A DNA stretch of 64,000 nucleotides from Pleomorphomonas diazotrophica (lineage in GTDB: Bacteria > Pseudomonadota > Alphaproteobacteria > Rhizobiales > Pleomorphomonadaceae): contig NZ_PJNW01000011.1 of the NCBI RefSeq assembly GCF_002844595.1, positions 1-64,000 on the forward strand, written 5' to 3'. Every line of letters starts with the position of its first letter. The stretch's first letter is position 1. Of the stretch, positions 1 to 8,052 are shown one piece after another. The notes under the pieces were generated by a model, which saw only the letters and a list, made by a program, of their open reading frames with translations, was not told where the DNA came from and did not search any database. Both the position numbers and the translations under genes were made by a program.

Positions 1-414
1 GGTCTCGCGGATGATGCGCTCGACCTCGTCGCCGGTGCCGACCGGCACGGTCGACTTGGTGACCACCACGGTGAAGCCCTTGACCGCCGCGGCGATCTCG
101 CGGGCCGCGGCATAGACATAGGAGAGGTCGGCATGGCCGTCGCCGCGCCGCGACGGCGTGCCGACGGCGATGAACACCACGTCGGCCTCGGCCACCGGAC
201 CGGCGAGATCGGTGGTGAACGTCAGCCGGCCCGACCGGACGTTGCTCTCCACCAGCGCATCGAGACCGGGCTCGTAGATCGGAATCTCGCCGCGCTTCAG
301 CGCCTCGATCTTCTCAGCCGCCTTGTCCATGCAGACGACGTCATGGCCGAAATCGGCAAAACACGTCCCAGACACCAGACCAACGTAGCCAGAACCTATC
401 ATCACGATCTTCAA
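1..414 (-). CDS. UDP-glucose 6-dehydrogenase, N-terminal part (runs off left edge)
   Basis: This gene oxidises UDP-glucose to UDP-glucuronate with NAD+, a precursor for acidic exopolysaccharides, in the cytoplasm. Only about 138 N-terminal residues are in the window. The start MKIVMIGSGYVGLVSG is the hallmark Rossmann opening of the UDP-glucose/GDP-mannose dehydrogenase family. It is followed by YEPGLDALV and by VFIAVGTPS, both typical of the family. The start is a TTG at 414-412 with a GGAG Shine-Dalgarno at 426-423; the next ATG (402) would cut into the nucleotide-binding strand. It lies downstream of a NusG paralogue on the same strand, a common arrangement at the head of capsule or exopolysaccharide loci. 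GDP-mannose dehydrogenase is the alternative, but the N-terminus favours UDP-glucose. Confidence 0.9.
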   Translation of the reverse strand, partial: MKIVMIGSGYVGLVSGTCFADFGHDVVCMDKAAEKIEALKRGEIPIYEPGLDALVESNVRSGRLTFTTDLAGPVAEADVVFIAVGTPSRRGDGHADLSYVYAAAREIAAAVKGFTVVVTKSTVPVGTGDEVERIIRET

Positions 415-503
415 AATCGATACTCCGAAACTCTTCGCTTCAAATTCTCAAACCAGCTTCAAACGTTCGACAAAGCCACTTAGCGGACGCCAGTCCTTCT
501 AGA

Positions 504-517
504 CAAAAGCTACCGCA
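504..517 (-). promoter_or_regulatory. ops/JUMPstart-like element in the ugd leader
   Basis: Read on the minus strand the sequence is TGCGGTAGCTTTTG, which shares GCGGTAG plus a downstream T-run with the ops pause element that recruits RfaH. It lies between the stop of the NusG paralogue and the start of the UDP-glucose dehydrogenase, where such an element would act. A small hairpin (593-607, stem GCCTC/GAGGC) precedes it. Similarity is by eye only; function is inferred. Confidence 0.45.
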
Positions 518-629
518 CTCCGGGTGAATCGCCTCACCACGGACCAAACTCATCAACGCCACATACGAGCAGCCGCAGGATCGTTCTCCTACGCCTCGAA
601 CGGAGGCTATCAACGTTTCGGCCTGATGG

Positions 630-1193
630 TCAGACCACCTTCAGGACCATGTCGCGAGAGACACGCGCGCGTACCTGGCCGCTCATCAAACTCATCAACA
701 ATACCAGCCGTCCACCGCCGTCGAGGCGCTCGATCACCCCGAGCTCGTCGGCCAGCGCCCCCGCCCTGAGGCGCACTTTCATTCCGGCCTGCAACGGATC
801 GATGAACTCCAGAATGCCGTCGGCATTGGTCGAAGCGACCAGGGTTTCCACAACGCCCCGCCTGATCGGCAAAGGCGCATTGCCATTGGTCACCAGCGAC
901 CGAACGCCCAGCGTTCCATTGATGGAGCGCCAGCGCGCCAGCACCGGATCCATCCGCACGAAAACATAGCCACGAAAAACGGGGGCCGTCGTTGCAACCG
1001 TCTTGCGCGCGTGGCGGCGCACCACCTTTTCAAGGGGAGAGAAGGTATGAAAGCCCTGACGGCGAAGGTTGTCGACCGCGACCCCCTCTCGCTGCGGCTG
1101 GGTCATGGCGGCGAACCACCGCTCCCCCCCCATGGGTCGGTCCAAAGCAGCCCCAGACACGTCAGCAGCCTCTTGGGACAACGAACTTTCCAT
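630..1193 (-). CDS. NusG/RfaH-type transcription antitermination paralogue
   Basis: A 187-residue NusG-family protein. The N-terminal NGN domain is visible (RWFAAMTQPQREGVAVDNL, then PLEKVVRRHARKT, then FRGYVFVRMDP and WRSINGTLGVRSLV). It is followed by a KOW-like C-terminal segment around VRLRAGALADELGVIERL. Such specialised NusG paralogues load onto RNA polymerase and suppress pausing or termination in long polysaccharide operons. I chose the ATG at 1193-1191 because AAGGGG lies just upstream; an upstream in-frame start at 1262 is less likely. The housekeeping nusG normally sits beside secE and rplK, which are absent, so this is a specialised copy. It is followed by the UDP-glucose dehydrogenase after a 215-base leader. 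Confidence 0.82.
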   Translation of the reverse strand: MESSLSQEAADVSGAALDRPMGGERWFAAMTQPQREGVAVDNLRRQGFHTFSPLEKVVRRHARKTVATTAPVFRGYVFVRMDPVLARWRSINGTLGVRSLVTNGNAPLPIRRGVVETLVASTNADGILEFIDPLQAGMKVRLRAGALADELGVIERLDGGGRLVLLMSLMSGQVRARVSRDMVLKVV

Positions 1194-1785
1194 AAGGCCC
1201 CTTTTTGCGAACTGCGCGCCCTTTGATCCAGAATGAAACCCCAACCGGGCCATTCCGACCACTACAAAAAATCAAAGCAATTATCGCGCCATTTTCTCGC
1301 GGAGACGAACTTCAAAAACAACAGCGTAAACCAGCAAGAAACCGAACCAAAGAAAGCAAATCCACAAGCAACACAAACTCAACTTGAAAACACTACAATA
1401 AATCCCCGATTTTATTGCCTCGACAGACAAGCCCCGGTGGCGAAGCCCGAACAAAAACGGCCAAGCTCCGCCCCTCTACGACTAATAGCTAATGGTACTT
1501 TCAATTACGGCACAGTGTCAACCACATCCGGGTACCAATCTATCCATGATGAAGCAAACCCGCCACGGCTTACCCGCGGAGCGGGCGCGTTCCAAGTTCA
1601 ACAGGCTCCCGTCCATATTCGCTCTTTCCGAGCGCTTCCTTCTGGTTGCGATCGACGAAACTGTATCGGAAGACGATCTTGACGCCTTGGCGATGCTGCA
1701 GGGTGCTGACGACGTCGCCGGCCTCAAGCAGGCTGTCGGGTGCCGGTGTCAAGCCAGCCGGAGCCGGCGGACCAGATCGAGGATA
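1194..1785. other. AT-richer intergenic region upstream of the NusG paralogue
   Basis: About 590 bases without a convincing gene, between the end of the thuA-like gene and the NusG paralogue, both on the minus strand. Positions 1230-1500 are clearly richer in A and T than the surroundings, and on the minus strand they would form a long T-rich leader. A promoter candidate is at 1492-1521. Minus-strand reading frames at 1518-1752 give short peptides that I do not recognise. Confidence 0.6.
1492..1521 (-). promoter_or_regulatory. Candidate sigma-70 promoter for the NusG paralogue
   Basis: On the minus strand a perfect -35 TTGACA (1521-1516) is followed after 18 bases by TACCAT (1497-1492; four of six matches). 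Transcription from here would give a 5' leader of roughly 290 bases before the ATG at 1193, unusually long for a gene of this size. Confidence 0.45.
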
Positions 1786-2532
1786 TCATCCCCTTGCCGC
1801 CGGCCTCGGATGCAGCGGTTCGGCGCGGTGCCAGTTTTCGAGGATGCGGCCGTCGGTATGGGTCTGCTTCACCCAGCGGATGCCGTTTCCGATGACCTTG
1901 TGCACCATCGGGTCGTGGTAGATCGGGAAGGTCTCGTGGCCGGGGCTGAAATAGAAGATGCGACCGCGGCCGCGCTGGAAGGTGCAGCCGGAGCGGAACA
2001 CCTCGCCGCCGGAGTACCAGGACATGAAGACGATCTCGTCGGGCTGGGGAATGTCGAAGGGTTCGCCATACATCTCGGAAGCTGCCACCTCGAAATAGGG
2101 CGGCAGGCCCTCGGCGATCGGGTGCGACGGGTTGACCACCCAGACGCGCTCAAGGTCGCCCTCCGGCATTTCGCGCCAGGAGAGATTGCAGTTGGTGCCC
2201 ATCAGCCGCTTGAACAGCTTGGAGTGATGGCCCGAGTGCAGCACGACGAGCCCCATGCCTTTCAACACGCGCTGCTGCACGCGGTCGATCAGGCCGTCGC
2301 TGACGTCGTCGTGGGCCATGTGGCCCCACCAGAGCAACACGTCAGTATCCTCGAGGAGGCTCTGCGGCAGCCCCTCATCAGGGTCGTCGAGCGTACCGCG
2401 GCGGATCTCGAAATCGGCATGGGCGATGCCCGTGGCAATCGCGCCGTCGATGCGGTCGGGGTAGATGTCGCTCACCGCCTTGTGGACCTGCTCGTGACGG
2501 CCCTCGTTCCAGATGGTTACCTTGATGGACAT
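1786..2532 (-). CDS. ThuA-domain protein (trehalose-utilisation family)
   Basis: A 248-residue protein with the ThuA glutamine-amidotransferase-like fold. Family landmarks are DVLLWWGHMAHDDV, GLVVLHSGHHSKLF, the NLSWRE segment and GRGRIFYFSPGHETFP. In rhizobia ThuA acts with the oxidoreductase ThuB in catabolism of trehalose and related disaccharides, probably on 3-keto-sugar intermediates. Here it is the last gene of a five-gene sugar ABC operon, 15 bases after the ATPase. A Gfo/Idh/MocA oxidoreductase that could play the ThuB role is encoded divergently. Substrate is unknown; a nearby alpha-mannosidase argues for a mannoside or a mixed disaccharide. Confidence 0.85.
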   Translation of the reverse strand: MSIKVTIWNEGRHEQVHKAVSDIYPDRIDGAIATGIAHADFEIRRGTLDDPDEGLPQSLLEDTDVLLWWGHMAHDDVSDGLIDRVQQRVLKGMGLVVLHSGHHSKLFKRLMGTNCNLSWREMPEGDLERVWVVNPSHPIAEGLPPYFEVAASEMYGEPFDIPQPDEIVFMSWYSGGEVFRSGCTFQRGRGRIFYFSPGHETFPIYHDPMVHKVIGNGIRWVKQTHTDGRILENWHRAEPLHPRPAARG

Positions 2533-2547
2533 GCGTTCCTCTTCGCG

Positions 2548-3633
2548 TCAGGCAGCGTTGGCGGAGCGGAGAATCCGCCCGTCGGCGCTGAAGATGTGGC
2601 AGGCGGCGGTATCGGCGGCGAGCGGCACCCGGTCGCCCGGCCGGAAGGTGACGTCACCCTCGACGCGGACGACGATCGGTTGGTCGATCGATCCGACGGT
2701 GAGATAGGTCTCGACACCCAGCCGCTCGACGATCGCCACTTCGGCAGCGAAATGAGCGGCGTCTGGGGCAACGACCTTGAGATGCTCGGGCCGCACGCCC
2801 AGCCGTGCGGTGCCCTCTGGAAGCGAGGCATCGGCGTCGACCAGCGTCAGGGCCATGCCAAGCGGACCGACGAGATGGACGCTCTCCGAGCCCTCGCGGG
2901 TCATGGTGACGGGCAGAATGTTCATCTTCGGCGAACCGATGAAGGTGGCGACGAATTCGTTGTTCGGGCGATGGTAGAGCTCCATCGGCGGACCAGCCTG
3001 GGCGACGGTGCCCTGGTTGAGCACGACGATCTTGTCGGCCATGGTCATGGCTTCCACCTGGTCGTGCGTCACGTAGACGACGGTGGCCGACAGTTCGCGG
3101 TGAAGCCGCTGCAATTCGGCGCGCATCTGCACCCGCAACGCGCTGTCGAGATTGGACAGCGGCTCGTCGAACAGGATCAGCGACGGCTTCTTGATGATGG
3201 CGCGCCCGATGGCGACGCGCTGGCGCTGGCCGCCGGAGAGCGCGCCGGGCCGCCGATCGAGCAACTCGCGTAACTGTAGGATCTCAGCCACTTCCTCGAC
3301 CTGCCGGCGGATCTCCTTTGGCGCAACTTTCTTCAGGCTCAGCGAGAAGCCGATGTTCTCGGCAACCGTCATGTGCGGATAGAGGGCATAGGACTGGAAG
3401 ACCATGGCGATGCCGCGCTTGTCGGGCGGCACGTCGTTGATGCGCTTGCCGTTGAGCACAAGGTCGCCGCTGTCGATGCCTTCGAGGCCAGCGATCATCC
3501 GGAGCAAGGTCGACTTGCCGCAGCCCGACGGGCCGACGAAGACGGCGAACTCGCCATCGTCAACCGTCACGTCGACGCCCTTGATGACTTCCAGCGCGCC
3601 GTAGAACTTGCGGACATTGTTGAGGTGGATCAT
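2548..3633 (-). CDS. Sugar ABC transporter ATP-binding protein (MalK/UgpC family)
   Basis: Energises the sugar importer encoded just upstream. The 361-residue protein has Walker [10 protein letters not shown] (about residues 36-44), the Q-loop region VFQSYALYPHMTV, the ABC signature [14 protein letters not shown], Walker [13 protein letters not shown] and the switch histidine in YVTHDQVEAMT. A C-terminal OB-fold/TOBE region of about 120 residues (LGVRPEHLKV) is typical of the MalK/UgpC group. ATG at 3633, 22 bases after the second permease gene. It is a dedicated ATPase, one of three MalK-type ATPases in the window. Confidence 0.95.
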   Translation of the reverse strand: MIHLNNVRKFYGALEVIKGVDVTVDDGEFAVFVGPSGCGKSTLLRMIAGLEGIDSGDLVLNGKRINDVPPDKRGIAMVFQSYALYPHMTVAENIGFSLSLKKVAPKEIRRQVEEVAEILQLRELLDRRPGALSGGQRQRVAIGRAIIKKPSLILFDEPLSNLDSALRVQMRAELQRLHRELSATVVYVTHDQVEAMTMADKIVVLNQGTVAQAGPPMELYHRPNNEFVATFIGSPKMNILPVTMTREGSESVHLVGPLGMALTLVDADASLPEGTARLGVRPEHLKVVAPDAAHFAAEVAIVERLGVETYLTVGSIDQPIVVRVEGDVTFRPGDRVPLAADTAACHIFSADGRILRSANAA

Positions 3634-3655
3634 TGGCTCGAACTCTTGTTTGGTC

Positions 3656-4567
3656 TCACCCCTTCACGCCGCCCGAGAAGGTCTGGACGAGGAAGCGGCG
3701 CGCGAAGCCGAAGGCGACGACTGCGGGAACCAGATAGATGAAGGCAAGTGCGGTCAGCAGGCCGTAGTCGATCTCGTTGATGCGCAAAAAAGCGCGGAAG
3801 AGACCGAGCGGCAGCGTCTGCAGTTCCGGCGACGACAACAGGATCAGCGGCAGCAGGAAATCGCCCCAGGCCGACATGAAGGCGAAAAGGCCGGACGCCG
3901 CGAGGCCGGGCAAGGCCAGCGGTACCAGCACGCGGCGGATGCGCTGGATCATGGTGGCGCCGTCCATCAGGGCGGCTTCCTCGTAATCGCGCGGCAGGCC
4001 GTCGAAGAAGGTTTTCATGATCCACAGCGACAGCGGCAGCTGCATGGTGGCGAGCACCAGGATCAGGCCGAGATAGCCGTCGATGAAGCCGGTCCAGCGC
4101 ATGATGTCGCGCGTTGCGCCGCCGAAGATCGGGCGCAGCAGGGCGCCTTCGGCGTTGTTCAGCGTCAACAGGAACTTGTAGAGCGGCACGATCAGCGCCG
4201 TCGATGGCAGGACCCTGATGAGCAGGATGGCGTAGAGGAAAGGCAGCTTCCACCAAGCCCGGGTGCGCGACAGGGCGTAGCCGCCGAGGCCGGACAGCAC
4301 CATCACCAGGACGGTGGCGGAGCCGACGACGAACAGCGAGTTGAACAGCCACTTGGCGCCATCTTCCTTGGTGAAGACGCGCAGATAGTTGGCAAAGGTC
4401 CACGTCTCAGGCCAACGGAGAAAGAGCTGGGCATTGCCGTCGAAGGAAGCGATCAGCAGCCAGAAGAAGGGAATGGCGCAGAAGATGGAGATCAGCGACA
4501 GGCTGGCATAGGCCATCAGGTCGGCGCGGCCGCGGTTGGCAGATTCGCCGGGAGGAGCCACGGACAT
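3656..4567 (-). CDS. Carbohydrate ABC transporter permease (MalG type)
   Basis: Inner-membrane subunit of about 303 residues with six predicted transmembrane helices. The first is YASLSLISIFCAIPFFWLLI. The cytoplasmic EAA loop reads EEAALMDGATMIQRIRRVLVP, the contact site for the ATPase. The C-terminus ends in the usual FSGGVKG. Start: ATG at 4567, with GGTGGAG about 8 bases upstream and only one base after the stop of the preceding permease. An earlier ATG (4597) would overlap that gene by 29 bases and lacks a good ribosome binding site. Confidence 0.93.
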   Translation of the reverse strand: MSVAPPGESANRGRADLMAYASLSLISIFCAIPFFWLLIASFDGNAQLFLRWPETWTFANYLRVFTKEDGAKWLFNSLFVVGSATVLVMVLSGLGGYALSRTRAWWKLPFLYAILLIRVLPSTALIVPLYKFLLTLNNAEGALLRPIFGGATRDIMRWTGFIDGYLGLILVLATMQLPLSLWIMKTFFDGLPRDYEEAALMDGATMIQRIRRVLVPLALPGLAASGLFAFMSAWGDFLLPLILLSSPELQTLPLGLFRAFLRINEIDYGLLTALAFIYLVPAVVAFGFARRFLVQTFSGGVKG

Positions 4568-4568
4568 G

Positions 4569-5456
4569 TCAGATCTCCACCTTGGCGGCGCGGACATAGG
4601 CGATGCCGAGCACCAGCGAAACCAGGAGAGTGATCACCGCTACCGCCGCGCCATAGCCGAGCTGGTAGGCGGTAAACGACTGATTGTAGATGTAGATGCT
4701 GATGAGTTCGGTGGCGCCGCCGGGGCCACCGCGAGTCAGCGCATAGACGAGGCCGAACACGGCGATCGTCGAGACCGTCGAGATCAGCATGTAGAGCAGG
4801 ATGGTCGGCATCATCAGCGGTACGGTGATGCGGCGGAACATCTGCGCCGGCGTGGCGCCATCCATGCGGGCAGCCTCGTAGATTTCCTGTGGAATGGTGC
4901 TGAGACCGGCAGTGAGCAGGATCATCGCCGTGGCGATGCCGCGCCAGGTATTGACGACGATGATCATGGTGAGCGGGAAGACCTGCAGCCAATCGGCGGT
5001 CGGCAGGCCGAAGAAGGAGACGATGCGGCTCAGCGTGGCGTGATCGCCGCCGGCCAGCATGGAAATCCACATGAAACCGGCGACCACTTCCGGCGCCGCG
5101 TTCGGCAAGAGGATGATCGATGAGAACAGGCTGCGAAAAACGAGGCGGCGGCGCAAAGCCAGGGCCGAGACGAGGCCGAGCACGAACTGGCCGATGATGG
5201 CCGACCCCAACACGAAGACGAAGGTGACGAACAGGGCGTTCCAGAACTTCGCATCGCCAAAGAGACGCATGTAGTTGCGCGAGCCAATGAGACGGGGCGC
5301 ACGCGCGGCGGCTCCGGTCAGTGCCTCGTTGGTGAACGACAGATAGACCGAGTAGATGGCCGGATAGATGACGAAGGCGACAAGCAGCAGCAGTGACGGC
5401 AGGAGCACGATCATCAGCTGCCGTTCGGCGCGCCGTTCCTGGAGCGTTTTGGCCAT
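4569..5456 (-). CDS. Carbohydrate ABC transporter permease (MalF type)
   Basis: First of two permeases in the Thu-like operon, about 295 residues. The first membrane helix is LMIVLLPSLLLLVAFVIYP, and the EAA loop is YEAARMDGATPAQMFRRIT. Start is ambiguous between ATG 5456 (AAGTGAG upstream) and an in-frame GTG at 5465; I prefer the ATG. It follows the binding-protein gene after a 75-base gap that carries a strong hairpin, and is nearly fused to the next permease. Together they form the heterodimeric channel. Confidence 0.92.
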   Translation of the reverse strand: MAKTLQERRAERQLMIVLLPSLLLLVAFVIYPAIYSVYLSFTNEALTGAAARAPRLIGSRNYMRLFGDAKFWNALFVTFVFVLGSAIIGQFVLGLVSALALRRRLVFRSLFSSIILLPNAAPEVVAGFMWISMLAGGDHATLSRIVSFFGLPTADWLQVFPLTMIIVVNTWRGIATAMILLTAGLSTIPQEIYEAARMDGATPAQMFRRITVPLMMPTILLYMLISTVSTIAVFGLVYALTRGGPGGATELISIYIYNQSFTAYQLGYGAAVAVITLLVSLVLGIAYVRAAKVEI

Positions 5457-5485
5457 GGGTCTCACTTGGCTGATCGAAAGACCGA

Positions 5486-5513
5486 GGAGACGCGGAGGAA
5501 ACCCCGCGTCTCC
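5486..5513 (-). other. GC hairpin between binding-protein and permease genes
   Basis: A perfect 10-bp stem, GGAGACGCGG (5486-5495) with CCGCGTCTCC (5504-5513), around an 8-base loop. It has no good T-run after it on the minus strand, so it is more likely an mRNA-stabilising or attenuating structure than a full terminator. This position is where sugar ABC operons often lower permease relative to binding-protein expression. Confidence 0.7.
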
Positions 5514-5531
5514 TTGCTCAATGAGGCGAGG

Positions 5532-6824
5532 TCACTTCACCATGTCGTCGCCGAGCGTTTCCTTGACATAGTCTACAAGGATCTTCTGGGCGCCGGCGGC
5601 ATCGACTTCCTTGCGAAGCAGAGCGTCGGTGGCGCGGGCAACACCTTCCGCCACGGTGCCGAAGCCGGCCGCCTGCTTCAGGAAGGTGCCGTTTTCAGCT
5701 GCGGCGTGAATCGGCACGAGTTCGGTGAGCTTCTGGAACTCGGGATCGCCGGCGGCATCCTTGCTTGAGGGAATGTTGCCGATGCGGGCGGCGTAGGAGA
5801 CCTGCGTCTCGACCGAACCGATCTCGAGCAGCGCCTTCTTGGCCAGCTCGACGTTGGCCGACTTGGCGTTGACCGCCCAGGGTGCGGCGAGGTTGGCGAG
5901 CACGAACTGGCCGCCGGTCTGACCAGGAACAGTCCAGGTGCCGACCACCTTGGTCACGTCCGGAATGGGGTTCTTGCTCTCGCGACCCCAGTCGAAGATG
6001 TAGCACCAGGAGCCGCAGGTAGTGGCGACCAGCTTGCCGGCCGGAAACTGCTCGTATTTGGGAATGACCCAGGGTTCCGGACCGAGCAGCGGCTGCACGG
6101 GCATCAGGTCCTTGTCGATCAGCGTCTTGTAGACGTCGAACACATCTCTCACGCCCTCGCCATTGAGGTCGAGCTTGCCGTCCTCGGTGACGATCTGCGG
6201 CGTCTTCGAGCCGACGATCAGATGCTGGAAACCCTCGTCGAAGGCGCCCGAACCCCAGCTGACGCCGGCCGGGAAGAGAAGACCGTAAGCACCCGTCTTC
6301 GTCTTGATCTCCTCGGCACGGGCGAGCAGGTCGTCCCAGGTCTTGGGCTGCTCGGTGGAAATGCCGGCCTTTTCCAGCACGTCCTTGCGATAATAGATCT
6401 CCTGGATGCCCAGCATGTAGGGCATGACGTAGGTCTCGCCGTCGGGGCTGACCGCCAGCTTCTTGGCGACGTCGTAGAAGTTCTTGTAGCCCTCCCAGGC
6501 GTTGATCTCGCTAGTGATGGGCGCGAGATAGCCGGCCTCGACCATGTCGGCGACCGCAGCCGTCGATGGCATCGAGAACAGGTCTGGCGCGTTGCCGGCA
6601 CCGAGCTCGGTCAGAAGCTTGGAAAGATAGTCCTTGTCCGGCGCGGGGTACTCGACCACCTCGATCGTGACGCCGAGCTTCTTCTCGATGCGCTCGACTG
6701 TCGACTTCATCGCGTCGATGCCGGCTTGGCCGTGGTTGGCCAGACGAAGCGTCTCGGCCTGCACGAACGTTGACGTGCAGCCGAGCAGGATGGCGCAAAG
6801 GCCACCAAAGACCGTCTTCTTCAA
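5532..6824 (-). CDS. Sugar ABC transporter substrate-binding protein
   Basis: Periplasmic binding protein of 430 residues, family 1 extracellular solute-binding. A Sec signal peptide is clear: MKKT, a hydrophobic core GGLCAILLGC, then cleavage near VQA-ET (about residue 24). A lipoprotein-like LLGC occurs, but TFVQA-E is a good signal peptidase I site. Mature motifs such as NAPDLFSMPSTAAVADMVEAG and YVMPYMLGIQEIYYRKD fit the MalE/UgpB group. The start is TTG 6824 with GGGAGG at 6838-6833. First gene of the operon, under a promoter that overlaps a LacI-type operator. Confidence 0.93.
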   Translation of the reverse strand: MKKTVFGGLCAILLGCTSTFVQAETLRLANHGQAGIDAMKSTVERIEKKLGVTIEVVEYPAPDKDYLSKLLTELGAGNAPDLFSMPSTAAVADMVEAGYLAPITSEINAWEGYKNFYDVAKKLAVSPDGETYVMPYMLGIQEIYYRKDVLEKAGISTEQPKTWDDLLARAEEIKTKTGAYGLLFPAGVSWGSGAFDEGFQHLIVGSKTPQIVTEDGKLDLNGEGVRDVFDVYKTLIDKDLMPVQPLLGPEPWVIPKYEQFPAGKLVATTCGSWCYIFDWGRESKNPIPDVTKVVGTWTVPGQTGGQFVLANLAAPWAVNAKSANVELAKKALLEIGSVETQVSYAARIGNIPSSKDAAGDPEFQKLTELVPIHAAAENGTFLKQAAGFGTVAEGVARATDALLRKEVDAAGAQKILVDYVKETLGDDMVK

Positions 6825-6876
6825 CGGACAATCCTCCCATGTTGGATGCCCGGCGCCCTCCAGCGCCGGCCGTCAG

Positions 6877-6904
6877 AGTGTACACGTTTTCGCAACACCG
6901 ACAA
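6877..6904 (-). promoter_or_regulatory. Candidate promoter of the Thu-like ABC operon
   Basis: On the minus strand TTGTCG (6904-6899), a 16-base spacer and TACACT (6882-6877). The -10 hexamer lies inside the operator at 6878-6893, so a bound LacI-family protein would block polymerase. Confidence 0.5.
6878..6893. promoter_or_regulatory. LacI-family operator 1
   Basis: GTGTACACGTTTTCGC. It shares its first 12 bases exactly with operator 2 and has the central CG and TGTA/CGTTT half-site pattern typical of LacI-family operators. The right half is weaker than in operator 2. It covers the -10 region of the minus-strand promoter. Confidence 0.65.
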
Positions 6905-6967
6905 GCACCCCCATCCTTTCGTCGCATGCAGCCTACAACATCCTGAAATATCCTGATAAAATTCGGC

Positions 6968-6996
6968 TTGTCACGGAAATTCCTTATGTGTACACG
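6968..6996 (+). promoter_or_regulatory. Candidate promoter of the oxidoreductase-lacI operon
   Basis: TTGTCA (6968-6973), a 17-base spacer and TACACG (6991-6996). As on the other strand, the -10 is embedded in the operator. The ribosome binding site AGGAAGGGAG follows at 7010-7019. Confidence 0.5.
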
Positions 6997-7003
6997 TTTA
7001 CAC
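6988..7003. promoter_or_regulatory. LacI-family operator 2
   Basis: GTGTACACGTTTACAC, an inverted repeat with only one mismatched pair (positions 6 and 11) around a central CG. It is centred 110 bases from operator 1, about 10.5 helical turns, which would allow loop formation. The LacI protein encoded at 8049-9038 is the natural candidate ligand. Confidence 0.72.
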
Positions 7004-7026
7004 AAGAGAGGAAGGGAGTTGCACAG

Positions 7027-8052
7027 ATGGTCACGCGGCTGAGGCTGGGAGTGATCGGCGCCGGGTTAAAGGCCGCCGAATATGCGGCAAGCTGGGTGGC
7101 GATGCCCGAGGTGGAGTTCGTGGCGCTCAGTGATACGTCGCCTTCTTCACTCGACAGACTCGCCAGTATTTGCGCCGGCGCTGGCGCCGCACGCCCGCAA
7201 TGCTTTGCCGACTATCGCGAGATGCTGGCCGACTGCGGCGATGGACTCGACATCGTCTATGTCTCGACGCCACACGCCTTCCATGCCGAGCAGGCCATCG
7301 CCGTTGCCGAGCGCGGCATCGATCTCTTCCTTGAAAAGCCGATGGTGACCACCGTTCCCGAAGCGGAGGCGCTGATCGCGGCGCAAAAACGGGGCAAGGG
7401 GACCATCGTAACGGCGTTCCAGGGTGGTCTGTCGCCTCTGGTTCTCGACACGCGCCGGCGGTCGCTTAACGGGGAGTTCGGCGAACTCGTCGCCATTTCC
7501 GGCATGATCTGGGAAAGCTGGTCCAGCAACTACGCCGGCCACTGGAAGCAGACGCCCGAGATTTCCGGCGGCGGCTTCATGTTCGACACCGGCGCCCACC
7601 TGATGAACACTGTCTGTCTTCTCGCAAACTCGGATTTTGCCAGTGTCGGCGCCTATATGGACAACCGCGGCGCCCCGGTCGACATCGTCACCGCCGTTTC
7701 CGCTCGCCTCGCCAATGGCGCACTGGCGACGCTGACGGCTGCCGGCGAAGGACCGAAGGGTTGCGCCTCGTTCATTTCGCTGTTCTTCACCAAGGCGATC
7801 GTCCGCATCGATGCCTGGGGCGGCTGGCGCGAGCTTGTTTTGGACAGCGTAACGCAACCGCGCGAAACGGCCGAGATCCTCGACAATCCGCTCAAAAGCT
7901 TTCTTGCCATCCGTGCCGGCAGCATGGAGAACACCGGCTCGGTGGAGATGGGATTGAGATTTGCCCGACTTTGGGATGCCATCAAGGCGTCGGCGCGGGC
8001 AGACGGTACCCCCGTTCACATCGGCGCGGCTGGGGGGCAGATGGAGCGATGA
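7027..8052 (+). CDS. Gfo/Idh/MocA family oxidoreductase
   Basis: A 341-residue NAD(P)-dependent sugar oxidoreductase. The N-terminal Rossmann fold starts LRLGVIGAGLKAAEY; the conserved EKP triad is in LFLEKPMVTT, and the catalytic-domain motif GGGFMFDTGAHLMNT supplies the usual Asp and His. In rhizobial thu systems the equivalent enzyme (ThuB) works with ThuA on oxidised disaccharides; here it is divergent from the thuA-containing operon, not its last gene. Start: ATG 7027, 7 bases after AGGAAGGGAG. It overlaps the downstream lacI gene by 4 bases (ATGA), so the two are translationally coupled. The exact substrate is unknown. Confidence 0.9.
   Translation: MVTRLRLGVIGAGLKAAEYAASWVAMPEVEFVALSDTSPSSLDRLASICAGAGAARPQCFADYREMLADCGDGLDIVYVSTPHAFHAEQAIAVAERGIDLFLEKPMVTTVPEAEALIAAQKRGKGTIVTAFQGGLSPLVLDTRRRSLNGEFGELVAISGMIWESWSSNYAGHWKQTPEISGGGFMFDTGAHLMNTVCLLANSDFASVGAYMDNRGAPVDIVTAVSARLANGALATLTAAGEGPKGCASFISLFFTKAIVRIDAWGGWRELVLDSVTQPRETAEILDNPLKSFLAIRAGSMENTGSVEMGLRFARLWDAIKASARADGTPVHIGAAGGQMER

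Noticed and set aside
1570-1752. Minus-strand 60-codon frame downstream of the thuA-like gene
   Set aside because: It looks protein-like in composition (VKIVFRYSFVDRNQKEALG), but has no ribosome site or known relative; could be a remnant but is not supportable.
1492-3273. Plus-strand open frame of 593 codons
   Set aside because: It runs antisense to the thuA-like gene and the ATPase; its translation is Asp/His/Arg/Val-rich with no motif, a typical shadow in GC-rich coding DNA.
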